Assembly: GCA_021464245.1 (NCBI GenBank)
Contig: JADCRB010000046.1
Coordinates: 6,466,760 to 6,530,759, forward strand
Direction: 5' to 3'
Source: Carallia brachiata
Lineage: Eukaryota; Streptophyta; Magnoliopsida; Malpighiales; Rhizophoraceae
DNA length: 64,000 bases
The notes beneath the pieces were generated by a model. That model had not been told where the DNA came from. It did not search any database and worked only from the letters and a program-made list of their open reading frames with translations. This document shows, piece by piece, positions 22,931-35,183 of this stretch. Position 1 is the stretch's first letter. Each line of letters starts with the position of its first letter. The translations under genes were made by a program, and so were the position numbers.

Positions 22931-25900
22931 TCTTTTTTTATTTTGACGAAAGATGTGATTCATTTATTAATGAGAAATATCAATGCATAGCAAAATCACA
23001 AGGTTTGCTGGAGGTATAGGTGTCAAAACGGATCATCGGCTCGAGTTTGGGTTGGGTTAGTTCGAGTCCGGGTCACTTCAGGTCGGGTTACTTATGTGTC
23101 AAGTTATCTTCGGGTCATTTTGGGTTGTATCACTTCGGTTTCGAGTCAACCCACGGGTTGGCCACGTCATCAAAAATGATAACGTGACATTTTTTATTAA
23201 AAAATTTTAAAAATTTAAAAATTTCAAAAATTTTACTAAAAATTCTTAAAGATCAAAGAAAATCATATAATTGAAAAATAATTGAAGAAATTTCTTTTAA
23301 AATATTTTAAAAAATTAAAATAAAATTTAAAACTGTATAAAAAATCTCAAAATGTTCTTAAAAAATTTATAATTAAGTTTTATATTGAAAATAGTATAAT
23401 ATATACTTTTTATAATATAAAATATGCTAAATTTTTTCATTTTATTTTTTTGTTCCCTTAAGAAAAAAAAAATTCGGGTCAAACGGGTCGGGTTAGGGTT
23501 GGGTCGGGTTTGACCCAAAGATTTTCGGGTCATTTCGGGTTAAGTCATCCTTCGGGTTAGGTTCGGGTTGTATTTTTTTGGACGGGTTCGGGTCAATCCA
23601 TCGGGTAGGGTCAGATTTTGACATCTATAGCTGGAGGGTTGGTAATTCAGTCCATAGGACATGATCTTAGACTGGACTGTTAAGCAACTCAGTCTGCAAC
23701 TTGGTTAGACTTTCAACTAACAGCATTACAAAAGTAATTAGTAAGAGAGTCCACAATATTACAAGCGTCTCTCAAAATGGGGCCTACGGCCCATTGCCGA
23801 TCATCAATTGGGGCGTTTAGCTTCTTTAGTATCTCTGTGGAGTCTATTTTTATGATTGTGTTGCGGCTTCTTATAGACAACGGTAGTTGGAGACCTGCCC
23901 GCAATGCAACTACTTTAGCCATAAGAGTTGAATATGCAAACTGTGAGAATTTTCGACCTTCAATGACTTGCCCCTTTAAATTCCTCGCTATAGCAGTAAT
24001 TCCAGCTCGTCTTGAAATATGGTCAAAGGAGGCATCATAGTTAACCTTGTAAAAGCCCCCGGGGAAGGGCCCAATGCTGAGATGTTGGTGGTGAGGGTGT
24101 GGACTCCGTTAGTGCACGTTCTACCTCTCTACTCAGTTCTTCAATTGATAGATTATGTCTCCTCATCATATTGGATAGATTAGGCTGAGTATGGTCAAAG
24201 ATAGCTTGATTCCTTGTTTTCCATCTTGCCACTGCTTCCATAGAGTGAGTTCCTTTCAATTGCTGCTCAATTCTCTCCCAGCAAATTTCAAAGGATGGAA
24301 AACCTATTGAAGATGGGTAGTAACTTAATGATCCTCCAAACCACATAGCTTTAGCATAAGGATAGAATAACAAAATGTGTTCTAGGGTTTTAGGTTCCAT
24401 CCTACATAGCAAGCATATTGCATTATCTCTAACTCCTTTCTTTTTCAATCTATCAAAAATAGGAGTAATATTGTGTAGACATCTCCATAAGAATAGTTTG
24501 ATCTCAGGAGGAATGTGCAGCTTCCATTTTTTGCTCCAAGTGGTAGGGGTAATGAAACTATACTATCCATCCATCGTTGACAAGGAAGGCTTGGTAAGAA
24601 GGTGATAACCCGATCGCACTGTGTATCTTCCTCTTTTGTCATAATGCCGAATGATTTTCTTCAATATGTGTGTGGCTAAATGGGATACATTTGATGGCCT
24701 TAGCAACTTTAGCATTGAACATCTGGATAAGACTGTTGAGTTCTAGATTCCTCTCCATCGAACCATAAGATCCCTAACCATGAATATATCCTACACATGT
24801 GGTCTAGCAGGCTGAATTGTAAACCTTGGCAAGTTCGGAACCCATAGGGAATCCCAGATAAGGACATTCCAACCATCTCCCACCTGCCACCATATCCCCT
24901 GTTTCAAAGTTCCCTACAGAAAATCAAACCCTTATAATCCTACGAGGTCGTCCTTCTTAATTGTACTTTTATAAAGGTTGAAGCTGGGAAGTACATTCCC
25001 TTTAGGACTTGAGCCCACCCTGCATCTGGATTAGAGAGTAGCCTCTATCCCTGTTTGGTTAGAAGGGCCTAATTAAATGAGAGTAGGTCCCAAAAACCTA
25101 ACCTTTATTTTCAATGGGTATTAACATCCTTTTCCAGTTAGTCCACGCTATTTTCGTTTTAGAGCCTTTGTTGGCCCCCTATAATTGGGAAATTAGGGAG
25201 TTAATCCTCTTGCACGGGCTTTCTGGGAATTTAACCACTGACATTACATACATAAGGATGGGAGTCAGAATCAATTTGATTAAAACATCATGTCCCGCTT
25301 GAGAAAATAGCTCCATCTTCCAAGCCTACAATTTGCTATGAACTCGTTGGATAATGTAGTCCAAAGCTTTCAGTTTTGATCTAGCCAATTGTAGCAGCAA
25401 TCCCAGATACCTATCCAATTCATGTAGTCCTCCAATCCGCATGAGTTGTTGAATGGTTGTACACTCCTACACAGTTGTGTTAGGACTAAATTGAACGCCG
25501 AATTTTCTCAAGTTTACCGCTTGGCCTAATGTAAGCCTATAAGCATTCAATATGGCCATGAGTTGAGAAACCTCTGGAATTGAAGCCTAGGCAAACAGTA
25601 AAGTATCATCTACAAAAAAAAAAAACATGCGACAAGATGGGACAATAAGGTGACAATCTCAGCCCAAACAAAAAGTTGTTAGTAACCATTGGATAGCATT
25701 CTTGATAATGCATTTGAAACAAATAAAACCAAATAGGGAGATAAAGGATCTCCCTATCTTAGGCCTCTTGTAGGGTAGAAAACCTCATTTAGACATCTGT
25801 TCACTAGGATCTGGAATGATACAATGGATACGCATGTCATAACTCTCTAAATCCACAACTCTGAAAACCCCATCCGAATCAGAACCTGTCAAACGAAGCT

Positions 25901-28535
25901 CCACTCTACCCTGTCATATGGCTTCATTATAACAATCTTTATTGCCATGCATGTCCTCCTTACTTTTCTTCTATTTAGCCTTTGGAACACCTCTTGGGCT
26001 ATATAAATATTATCTTGCATTACGCGGGCAAAAACAAATGCATTTTGAAAGGGAGAGATTATAGTATTCAACCATAGCCTTAGCTGATTCACAAAAATCA
26101 TAAACACCACCTTATAGACGAAGTTACGAAGGCTTATCGGCTTGAAATTGCTCATTTTAGTCGGGTTCGGGCCTTTGGGTATCAACACACTATATGTCTA
26201 ATTGATCTCTTTTGGCCATTGACCATTAGTGAAGAAAGCTTTGATTAGGACTGTGACATCTCTTCCAACAATATCCCAGTAGGTTTGGTAAGAGTAGCCC
26301 GACAAACCATTAGAGTTAGGGGCTTTATTTTTCCCCAATTGAAATACTGCCGTTTGAATTTCCTCGTTTGTAACCATGAAATCCAACATGTTGTTCAACT
26401 ACAGGGGAACAAGCTTCGGTACTTGTGCTAGAACATCTTCATCGATCGGTTGTGAGGTGAAGGCTTATAAAGTAGTCATTCATATGATTCGAGATGAAGG
26501 ACTCATCAGGAAGCCAGCTGTCAGTATCATATTGGATCTTTTCAATCATATTGTAACGTCTTCAATTGGAAGCACTATGATGGAAGAACTTCGTGTTCCG
26601 ATCTTCTAACGACAACCACTCAATCCTTGGTCTTTGCCTCCAAAATTCTTCCTTTAATTTTCAGCACTGATCGATTTCTCTAACAATAGCCTCATCTATC
26701 ACCTTGTTATCCTCAGTAGCTTGAAGGGCTTGTAGAGCTTGCAGATGTTGTTGTAGTTAATTAATATATAGGCAAGTATTAAGAAACTTTCTTTGGCCCA
26801 CTGCTGTAGAGCTTTAGCACAATTGACTACTTTGCTATTCCAAAAAACATTGGCTGGACATGGTTGAATGTGTTCCCCAAACTTTTGAATTATAGGCCGG
26901 CACTGCAGATGTGAAGTCCAGTGAGTCTCAAATCTAAAAACCCCTTTCCTCAGTCGCGTTATAGGCTTTGTGAGAAGTAAGATAGGCCTGTGATCAGAGC
27001 CCACGCTAACTTCATGCATAAGGAAGAATTCAGGAAATAAGTCAGTTCAATTATTGTTGATGAGTGCTTTGTCTAGGCATTGCTGCGTATTAGTCTGCCC
27101 ACCTTTTGTTAGTCTAGGTGCGATTGGGCCCCTCAAAGCCCAAATCCCTTAGCGTATATTAGCTCATAAAGTCAGCCAATAGTTGTAGTTGTCCTCGCAT
27201 TACAGAGCAACAACCAACCTTATTACTTGTACTTCCCAAAGAGTTGATGTCTTCTATACACAACCACCCACACTCTAGATCACCAGCTTTTGTTTGGTTC
27301 ACTGTAAATGATGACATCATCAACTTTGTTCCCCATGCTACATGCACATGCAATTGATAATATTGTTGGACGAGCTAATGACTTGCATAGAAATTTCGTC
27401 TAACTACCATAAAGCTAATCCACCTCGTTTACCTTGGAGTTCAATATAAAACGAAGATCTAAAATGAAAGCTACATCTATGTCTTTCTAATCTACCACTA
27501 CGTTGCATAGTTTCAGAAAGGAAAATAACTGAAGGGCGGTACTTCCAATTGAGCTCCCGTAGCGCTCAAACTAGTAAGGGTTTCCCTATTCTTTGATAGT
27601 TTCAGGCCAAAATCAACATTAGCAATCGTGTGGCTGTAGGCCAACCACTGCTACCTTTTTTGAATTGATTAGCGACAACTTCTATAGAGGAAGGAGCATT
27701 ACCAGATTCTTGTTTGGTCTAATCCTCATAAATTGTCTTTGGTGTAAGAGTCTTATGAACAATCTAAGTACTCGATAGGGAATATGTATTGTGGGCTTGA
27801 TTAGATAGGACTTCCAATAAGGGATATAAGGACTTCAGTCTAGTTTTGGCTTTCAGATATTTAGGTCCAGTGGGTTGTGTGGGCTATGTTGTTGTGGATT
27901 GGGAACTTGCTTGCATAGGCCCAGGCCCAACATATGCTTAACTTAGCTCTAGGATTGGAGAGAGGTCTTTGTTTTTATCTTGGTTCGATCACGGAGGGAT
28001 TTTAGGTTAGCATATTTTTCATTTTACAAGGCAGTATTTCGACCAAAAGGTATTGAGGGTTAGTATTTGTCGTTTGTGTATTTTGTTTTCGATGACTGGG
28101 TTGGGGTTTCACTTTGGGTAGGAATTTGAATAGTTTCTGGTGTTGGACATGCCGTAGAGCTTGAAGTGGAAAAATGTGCTTTGGAAAGCTCAGTGTTGCG
28201 ACAGGTGTTGAGGCTGGGTGTCACGTGTGCTGTTTCCGTCCTTTAACAGGTAAGCTTTGTGACGTCTTTCTCCTCAGGTGTACCTCTCTACCGTTGAATA
28301 CCATAATTGGCCTCCGCCATTCATCAGTCATCAGATGGGTATTCTAGTGGAGATATTGGTTAGAGGGCTAGCTTTCCGTTCCTTCTTCCCTAGCCAGAGT
28401 CTATCTTTTTTGTCACCAATTGGCAGCTCAGCTTTCATATGCAAACCAAATGGCCTGGTCATAGATGCATTCCTTTGTACAAAGAATTGATCATCTTTGA
28501 ATGGGCAATGTTTGTCAATGTGTGAAAATACCTAG
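22931..28535 (-). mobile_element. L1-type LINE, near full length, heavily decayed
   Basis: Read on the minus strand from about 28535 to the T run at 22931 (its poly(A)). In order: an ORF1-like region (about 28490-27700) with scattered stops; an endonuclease start in broken frame near 27640-27540 (KYRPSVIFLS); endonuclease end VGSDHRPILL near 26990; the run-up to RT (26398-26198, with KNKAPNSNGLSGY); RT core (26188-25889, starting LIPKGPNPTKM); the RT catalytic segment VDDTLLF at about 25590-25612; a zf-RVT-like CLLCRMEPKTLEHILLF (about 24420-24360); and an RNase H region (about 24060-23710). Many stops and frameshifts rule out activity. Its 3' UTR is interrupted by the MITE at 23015-23629. 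Confidence 0.85.
23015..23629. mobile_element. hAT-type MITE nested in the LINE
   Basis: A 615-bp element. Its ends TATAGGTGTCAAAAC and, reversed, TATAGATGTCAAAAT match at 13 of 15 positions. It is flanked by a perfect 8-bp duplication, GCTGGAGG (23007-23014 and 23630-23637), the length typical of the hAT superfamily. Subterminal parts are full of GGGTCGGGT-like words and the centre is AT-rich. No transposase. It lies inside the 3' UTR of the surrounding LINE, so it is the younger of the two, and its perfect duplication makes it younger than the relative at 9119-9722. Confidence 0.9.
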
Positions 28536-29960
28536 TTATAACCTAGGGCAAAAACACACGCATATTACTCAGTATAAAGAAAAGACCCGATTATGACTCT
28601 GGGCAACAATGGAGACGTCGACATCACTTCATGTTTTGAAAAAAAAAAAAAACCCTAGCCATGACCTTGGGCAACAATGAAGAAATTATATTGCTCCATA
28701 TAAGGAAAAAGACTCTAGTTACAACTATGGGAGAAATAAAAGACCCTATTATAACTCGGATCAACAAAAAAAGAAGACACAAATATTACTCCATATAAAA
28801 TACCTAGCCTTAATCAAACCAAAGACATAAATGCTACTATGCTTCGACTCTGAGAGGAATAGAAGACCCAATTATAACCCCGAGTAACAATAGACATGCA
28901 AATAGTACTTTGTGTGATATAAACAATTATAACCCTGACTAAAATCAGTGGTTTGACTATGACCCAAACAATAACAAAGATCTGGTCATGACCGTCGGTA
29001 ACTCTAAAGACCTAGTTACCACTTTGGGAAAGATAAGACCAAATAATGACCTCAGGCAAATAAAAACGCAGTTATGACTCCATGTCAAATAAAGGAAGAT
29101 AAAAAACCTCGGGCAACAACAGAGATACGTTTCTCTGCATACAATAAAAACGATTTGGTACAAACCCAACCAATCCTAAAGATACATACATGACCCTAAA
29201 AAGGTAAAGGTCTGAATTTGACCTCAAATGAAATAAAAAACACAGATATTACCTCGTGTAAGATGAAAGATAAAAACCTGATTGTGATTTTAGACAAAAC
29301 CAAAGATCCAATTTTATGAAAAATAAAATCCTGGATAAGACCCTTAGCAACTCCAAAGATTCAGATACAATCCCGCAAGACATGGTAGTACTCCATGTCA
29401 TATGAAAGAGCCGACAACGATCTCGAACAACATTAAAAGACATGAGTATGGATCGAGAAAAAAAAAAGCCCGGTTGAAACCCAAATAAAACAAACCCCCA
29501 AACGAAGCTCTAGAAAAAATAAAAGATTCAGAACTGATCCCAAGTAAGGAAAAAAAAAGGATACAAGTTTAGACCCAATAAAATCTCATTTTTGACCAAC
29601 AAAGATAACTTGGTTATGATCTGAGTGAGATAAATGATCTTGCTATAATCTGAGTAAAATAAAAGATAAAGGTCGAAAGACCTGGCTATAATCCGGGTAG
29701 GATAAAGACAAATATCAAAAAAACCAACTATGATTCGAGCAAGATAATACATTGAGCAACCTGACTATTGTCCAAACGAAACATGATGAAAGCAAAAAAC
29801 ATAGCTATGTTATGTACAAGATAAAAGACAGAGCTCGATTCTGATCCAAGCAAAATGAAAGTATTGATTATAATTTAGAAAGGATGATAGACCCGATTTT
29901 GGTTTTAGGCAATGTAAAGGATTTGATTGTGATCCTGAGTAAGGTAAGGGCCTAGGATAT
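28536..29960. repeat. Degenerate composite tandem array
   Basis: About 1.4 kb made of loosely repeated units of roughly 30-60 nt. One module reads like GACCCGATTATGACTCTGGG followed by CAACAAT (28587, 28652, 28858 and many more). A second, ATATTACTCCATATAA-like module alternates with it in the left part (28560, 28690, 28785, 29245). In the right part (29590-29760) simpler units, CTATAATCTGAGTAAAATAA-like, prevail. Divergence is high, so it is old. Its place next to LTR-like sequence suits the variable tandem repeats known from 3' UTRs of Tat-lineage Ty3/gypsy elements. Confidence 0.7.
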
Positions 29961-32345
29961 GTTCTCGTGTAACCTAACTAAAAGTTAATCAAATAAAGAA
30001 AAGTAAAAACCTCATCAATTAAGTAAAACAAGTTGTCCTACTGAACCACCTATCATACTAAGGAAGTTATCCATGTAGCTTAGTTAATGTCCTCATGTTG
30101 ATGCTACCATGAGCTTTCAAACAAGAGTCCCCGCAAGTCCCCTAAGGCAGAACTTCTTTTTGCCCAAGTCGTAATTATTCGACAACAATCAAAAGCACAA
30201 AAAAGTTACTCACCTGACAAAGAAAGCTTAATTTTGGCCTGCTTAGCAAGCAACGTATAAGGGCCTCTCCTGAGGGCTCAAAGGTCCTCCAATTTGAATC
30301 CTAGAATGAAAACACTCTTAATCTTTCGACTAAGAGCTCCCTTTCTTATTGCATATGGTCTCGAGCTCTTAGGCCCAATTCTTACAAGATTCTGGACTTC
30401 AACTTGTGCATCCCCAGGTATCACCAAACTATATCTCTCAGTTTTTATAAGAGTCTTAGGCCCCTTATGGGTAAGCATGCTTTATTGGCTATTAAATATT
30501 AAATACTAATTACAATCATGATACACAAATAAGTTTGATTTTAATTAACATAAGGCATGTCAAATGTCATATCATAAGGACATATGAGACAATTTCACAA
30601 ACTATACACTAATTGCTTCCAGATCAATCATGTTTCTACCATTAGAGTCTTGTTCCTTTGGGCCCTACATTATGATTATTTGTTGACATAGTAATGCCTA
30701 AAAACATGCATAATATCATAATGAATGATTTGAATTATTAAGTGTAACACATTATTTGATGCATAATGTGTTTTAAAAGGGAAGGCAAAGGCTAACACCC
30801 CTCGAAGTATTTATCATTTTATGTATAATTATTGTCTAATATATTACATGCATTAGGACATTAGGTTTAATGTTGCTAACAGCCAACTTGAGTGCTCTTT
30901 TTTCAGTAATATGTTATAGTTTAGCACATCAATCCTGGATGGCAAATCGAAAGAGACATAAAAAAATACGGGCAACTCGCCAAAAAAAAGGCACACAGGT
31001 GCTCGCCCAATAAATAAAGCATACAAATCGGGTAATAAAAACTGCATCAGACATTCAGTGATTATCCTGCAAACCCACCGACTTGTGTTTGCAACTACAG
31101 TCCAGGTAGCGTCGTCAATTTATGTGTATATGCTTATTATGTGATCATGACATTTCCAATAATAGCCGAGATGATTCAACGAAGTCGATTTTCACAATGG
31201 TGCTTCGTCGAAGCTAGAATCAATACAACAAAAATAAAAATCTACATCTACAAAGCCCAAAAGAAGTTATATGATCTACTAGGTTGGTTGTAACTAAAGG
31301 CCCTTGGATGGAGCCCTTTACACTGCGGGCCTCGAATTCAAATCCAATTGGCCATCTAAAAGGCGCTCTAGTGCAGTATTAGTTGTGATGGATGTCTCCA
31401 CTAGATCATGTCAGAGCTATTATTGAGCATAATGCTTACTGTTTACCTCTCTGTATTATATGATTATTTTGATCGCCATTAACAATTTGCTTGAGCTGTC
31501 ATCCTGTTAGTTACTTTATCTCACAGTTTAACGCAGCACCACAACGCAGAAAGTCGTGAGCTCCCGATATCAGAGATTACGAGCTATCACACACTGATTT
31601 CTTATATATGAGGGAATATTCTTCCTGCTTCACGTGCCTTGGCTATAGCCTTATGTATTTCAATCCCCACTTCACGAGATCCTGAGTTTCTTCCACGAGC
31701 TCCCAGGTTACATTCTCACTAAATCCCAGGCTTCGGTTTGCGAGCTCTTAGGGTAGCATTGGACTCTTTAGTTTGACCTCATTTTTGAGCTCAGAATTTT
31801 TTGGGGGGGAGGGGGGTTAGTGGTAGTGAATAAATTGGACCCACTAGATTTTAAATCTCAAAGTCCAATCCTCCACATGTGGTTTACCTTAACCTTATAC
31901 ACACACTCTAATCTTTCTTGGGCTCTTTGGCCTCTACATTAACTTTCTACCACAATAATGGGTCTCATCAAACTTAACATCTATACCCCTATATATAGAA
32001 AGATGTTGTTATTCGCAGGTAAGCTCTATCCTCTACAAAACATTTCTACTCTACTTTATCTTAGATACCGTATACTAACGTAAGCATTGGAGGGGGCTCG
32101 CCGAGGACAAACGTCGATCCTCTGTTAATCGTACTTTGTTTTGCAAGCGTTGGACCTCTTATCAACCTAGCACCAGCCAAGTTCGGTACCCTTCAATGAT
32201 GATTTTCCTCATCATAAATCTCATTCCGCTCTTAATCGTGCTTTCTTTTGTAAGTATTGAACCTCTTATTAATCTAATACCGACCAAGTCCGATACTTTT
32301 TAATAATAATTTTTTTCATGAGTGTTAAAATCTTGGTCTCTATAA
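29961..32345 (+). mobile_element. Probable Ty3/gypsy LTR sequence (decayed)
   Basis: No coding sequence. Features of a plant gypsy LTR promoter and R region occur in order: TATATATAGAAAG (31991-32003), a CTCTATCCTCTAC block, then ACTAACGTAAGCATTGGAGG (32075-32094), a variant of the conserved AGGCATCGGAGGG-like phrase of many dicot gypsy LTRs. Repeated GAGCTCCC/GAGCTCTTAGG words occur at 30320-30480 and 31560-31750. A purine tract, AAAAGGGAAGGCAAAGG (30774-30790), could be a polypurine tract. LTR borders and target duplication were not found, so the extent is approximate. Confidence 0.45.
32115..32330. repeat. Tandem duplication of about 107 bp in the LTR-like region
   Basis: TTAATCGTACTTTGTTTTGC (32125) and TTAATCGTGCTTTCTTTTGT (32232) start two diverged copies. 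Both continue with a GACCTCTTAT-like block, an ACCAGCCAAG/ACCGACCAAG block and a T-rich end with TCAT. Confidence 0.75.
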
Positions 32346-35183
32346 ATAAATAAAAAATAAAAATAAAAAAATGGCTCAAGATATAATTAAGATAGCTTGC
32401 AACCATAACCAATTAAGGAATCCACCATAACAAAGCCAAATTCACATCAATACAATATGAAATGGCTAGTCACACGCGTAATTTAAATTTACCTAGAATG
32501 ATTTCCCAAAACAAAAATGTGAAAATGACGCAAACGAGCAACCCATTGCACATCGATAATTGTGGGCACCACAACAAATCGCGTAGGAATTGAAGGTTGA
32601 TTGTGGGCGTTACACGTTGATTAATTAATAAATCACAAGCAAGAAAATCAACTTAAAAGGATGCTTATGGAAGAGCTGCACTTGTCCTACCGTCAACCAT
32701 TACTTCGCCTTTCCTTTTTCTTTTTTTCTTTTGGCTGAGGAAATGAGAAATCAGACACGTGGAACACCACAATTTTATTAAAAAAAAATTGTACAAATTG
32801 TACTATGTAATTCATTGGACCGTTACACTTAATTTACAAAATACAAAATTTCATGACATTAATAAAAGCCACTAATAACTTTTGGAATTATGGTATTAGG
32901 AAACTCAAAAAAAAAAAAAAAAATTATGCTATTAGAAGAATTATGTCGGATCAGAAATTTTATACATTTAATGCTATCAAATCACTTAACGAAGATGCAA
33001 ATCCATAATCTTTATGCCACGTACAAATCTTCTAGCCTGATACCAGTGGAGGTACCCCACCTATGTGGGGCACATGACTTTATGTTTCACTCGTTATAAT
33101 TGTGGAAATTTATGTCTTTTTCCCTCTACGAATGATAAAATGAACACCATTCTTAGCTGTAAATTAAAGTTGCTCACTCAATGGCCACTATAAACTTTGT
33201 TATCCGGATAATATTGTCTATATCAAGTTTGTAATAATGATATGGATTAATTATAGCCGAAAGCGAAGATCAATTATACTTTTCAGTGATTATAATAAAC
33301 GACCTCTCAGACTCCTCCTTCTCGTATTTGTAATGACCCATAATCCATAACTACAATGACAATCGAGAGAGCACTGTTTCTCGTCAAATTTTTTTCCTTA
33401 TTGGACATCTTTGATGGTAAGGACAACGTTGAGCAGTAGGCTAAACAAGAATAAACCGCATTAAGATATCTCAGTGGTTAAGAAAATATAAAAGAATTAC
33501 TTATTTTGTAATTCACAGTGCAATAGATCTTTAAATTATAAAAAAATACAAACTTAGAAATAAATCTTAATTATAGAATTTTATACAAGTGAACATCGAC
33601 AATAATTATAAGATCATATAATGATGAATGGAATTAATGATTTACTAAAATTATATTCTGAAGACAAATACAGAAAATACAATAATATTATTCGATTCAG
33701 GGTGTTATGTATAGAAAATAATCACAATAATATATTTTATATACTCTTAAACTCTAGTTGATGTTTTAGAGACCACTAAAGCTCGAAAAGTAGCTTATAT
33801 GATAATGATTCAAGCACTTACTTCATCCCTGTAGCGAACGTGTACCTATGAATGCAATTATTTGGGAAATTGACATTTTAGCATCTAAGAAGTTTGAAGT
33901 AAATTTATTCATAGGCAACCTGATAAAATTCCTTTTTCTTTTTGGCTCTTAATGTTCTACTAGGGTAATTTTTTTATGGGTATGATACATGACACTAATA
34001 AGATTTCCACACGAATTTTCTGACTGTGCAAACGTGGCTTTTATCCTTTGGTGGTTTTTGGTTTGGGTCCCTTTTTTTCGTTTTTTTTGTCACAAAAACT
34101 AAATGTTTACAAAAAAAAAATAAATCTTATATAGTATTTAATGTTATCTTAAACATAATTTTTATAACAAAAAAATATTCTTAAATTGTACTTAATATTA
34201 CTTTAAATATACTTAATATTACTCTAAATCATGACTTAAGAAAAAAAATTCTGGTCAAATGAAAAAAAAAAAAAAACTGCCACTTAAGCCAGATAGACAA
34301 GGAGTAGTTAGTTTTGAATGCAAATCTGGAAAATTCGGAAGATATTATTCGTGTGTTTTGTCATTATTCTCTTTTTTTTTTTAAATTACCGGACTGCCAA
34401 TTTAAGTGTTTAAAATCCTTTGGAATGTTTGTCCAAAATCATGGATGGTTCTACCATTTTTCCGATGTAACTTCAAATTCATGCAATGAAAAAAAAATGG
34501 AAAAAAATCGTTCACTTTTTCAAGAATTATTATCTTACTTAATCTAGTCAGATTAACCTTTACTAGTACATATAAGCCTTCTGTACCCATTGATTCAAAA
34601 AATTTGTTGGTTTGAATCTACTCGTTAGGCGAACCCAAATAAAAACGAGAATTTCTGATTTCACTCACTAAAAATGTAATTTAAATTAACCCAACTCTAA
34701 TATAAGTGAAAACTAAAAATTTAACTAAAATCCACTTAAAATAAAACAATAATGAAATAAAATTGTATAATATAAGAAAATGAATAAATTTTACTTAAAA
34801 AATTAAACAAAAATAGCAAGTACATGTTTTTACATCATGCGATTTTCTCAATCTAAAAACTAAGCATGCTTGATAGTAAGTTGAACCAACTTTTGCTAGC
34901 TAGATTGCTAAAACGAAACCAAAAAAAAAAAAAAAAAACAAGGAATGAAAAAAAGTCTCACTCATGAGACTCTTACGAGATTTGGGATGGGTCAAGAATT
35001 TGTGACCTATAAAACACAACGATACAACCTTCTCATTACATTAAAACTCATCCTTTAGTTACATGGCTAAAACTATAGGGTCTAATCCTAGAAAGCAAGC
35101 TTATGCACATATATTACACAGAAAGAAATTAAAAATCAATGCTAACCCATCCATGCAAGTTTCCTAGTCGAAATTCACCTCTC
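32346..35183. other. AT-rich intergenic DNA and 3' flank of HIPP
   Basis: No gene, RNA or defined element recognised. Several homopolymer runs (for example 32909-32922, 34921-34938). The last part before 35183 is the presumed 3' UTR of the HIPP gene. Confidence 0.5.

Noticed and set aside
28536..29960. CRISPR-like array of spaced repeats
   Set aside because: Units are degenerate, vary in length and lack constant repeats with unique spacers; the sequence is plant nuclear DNA.
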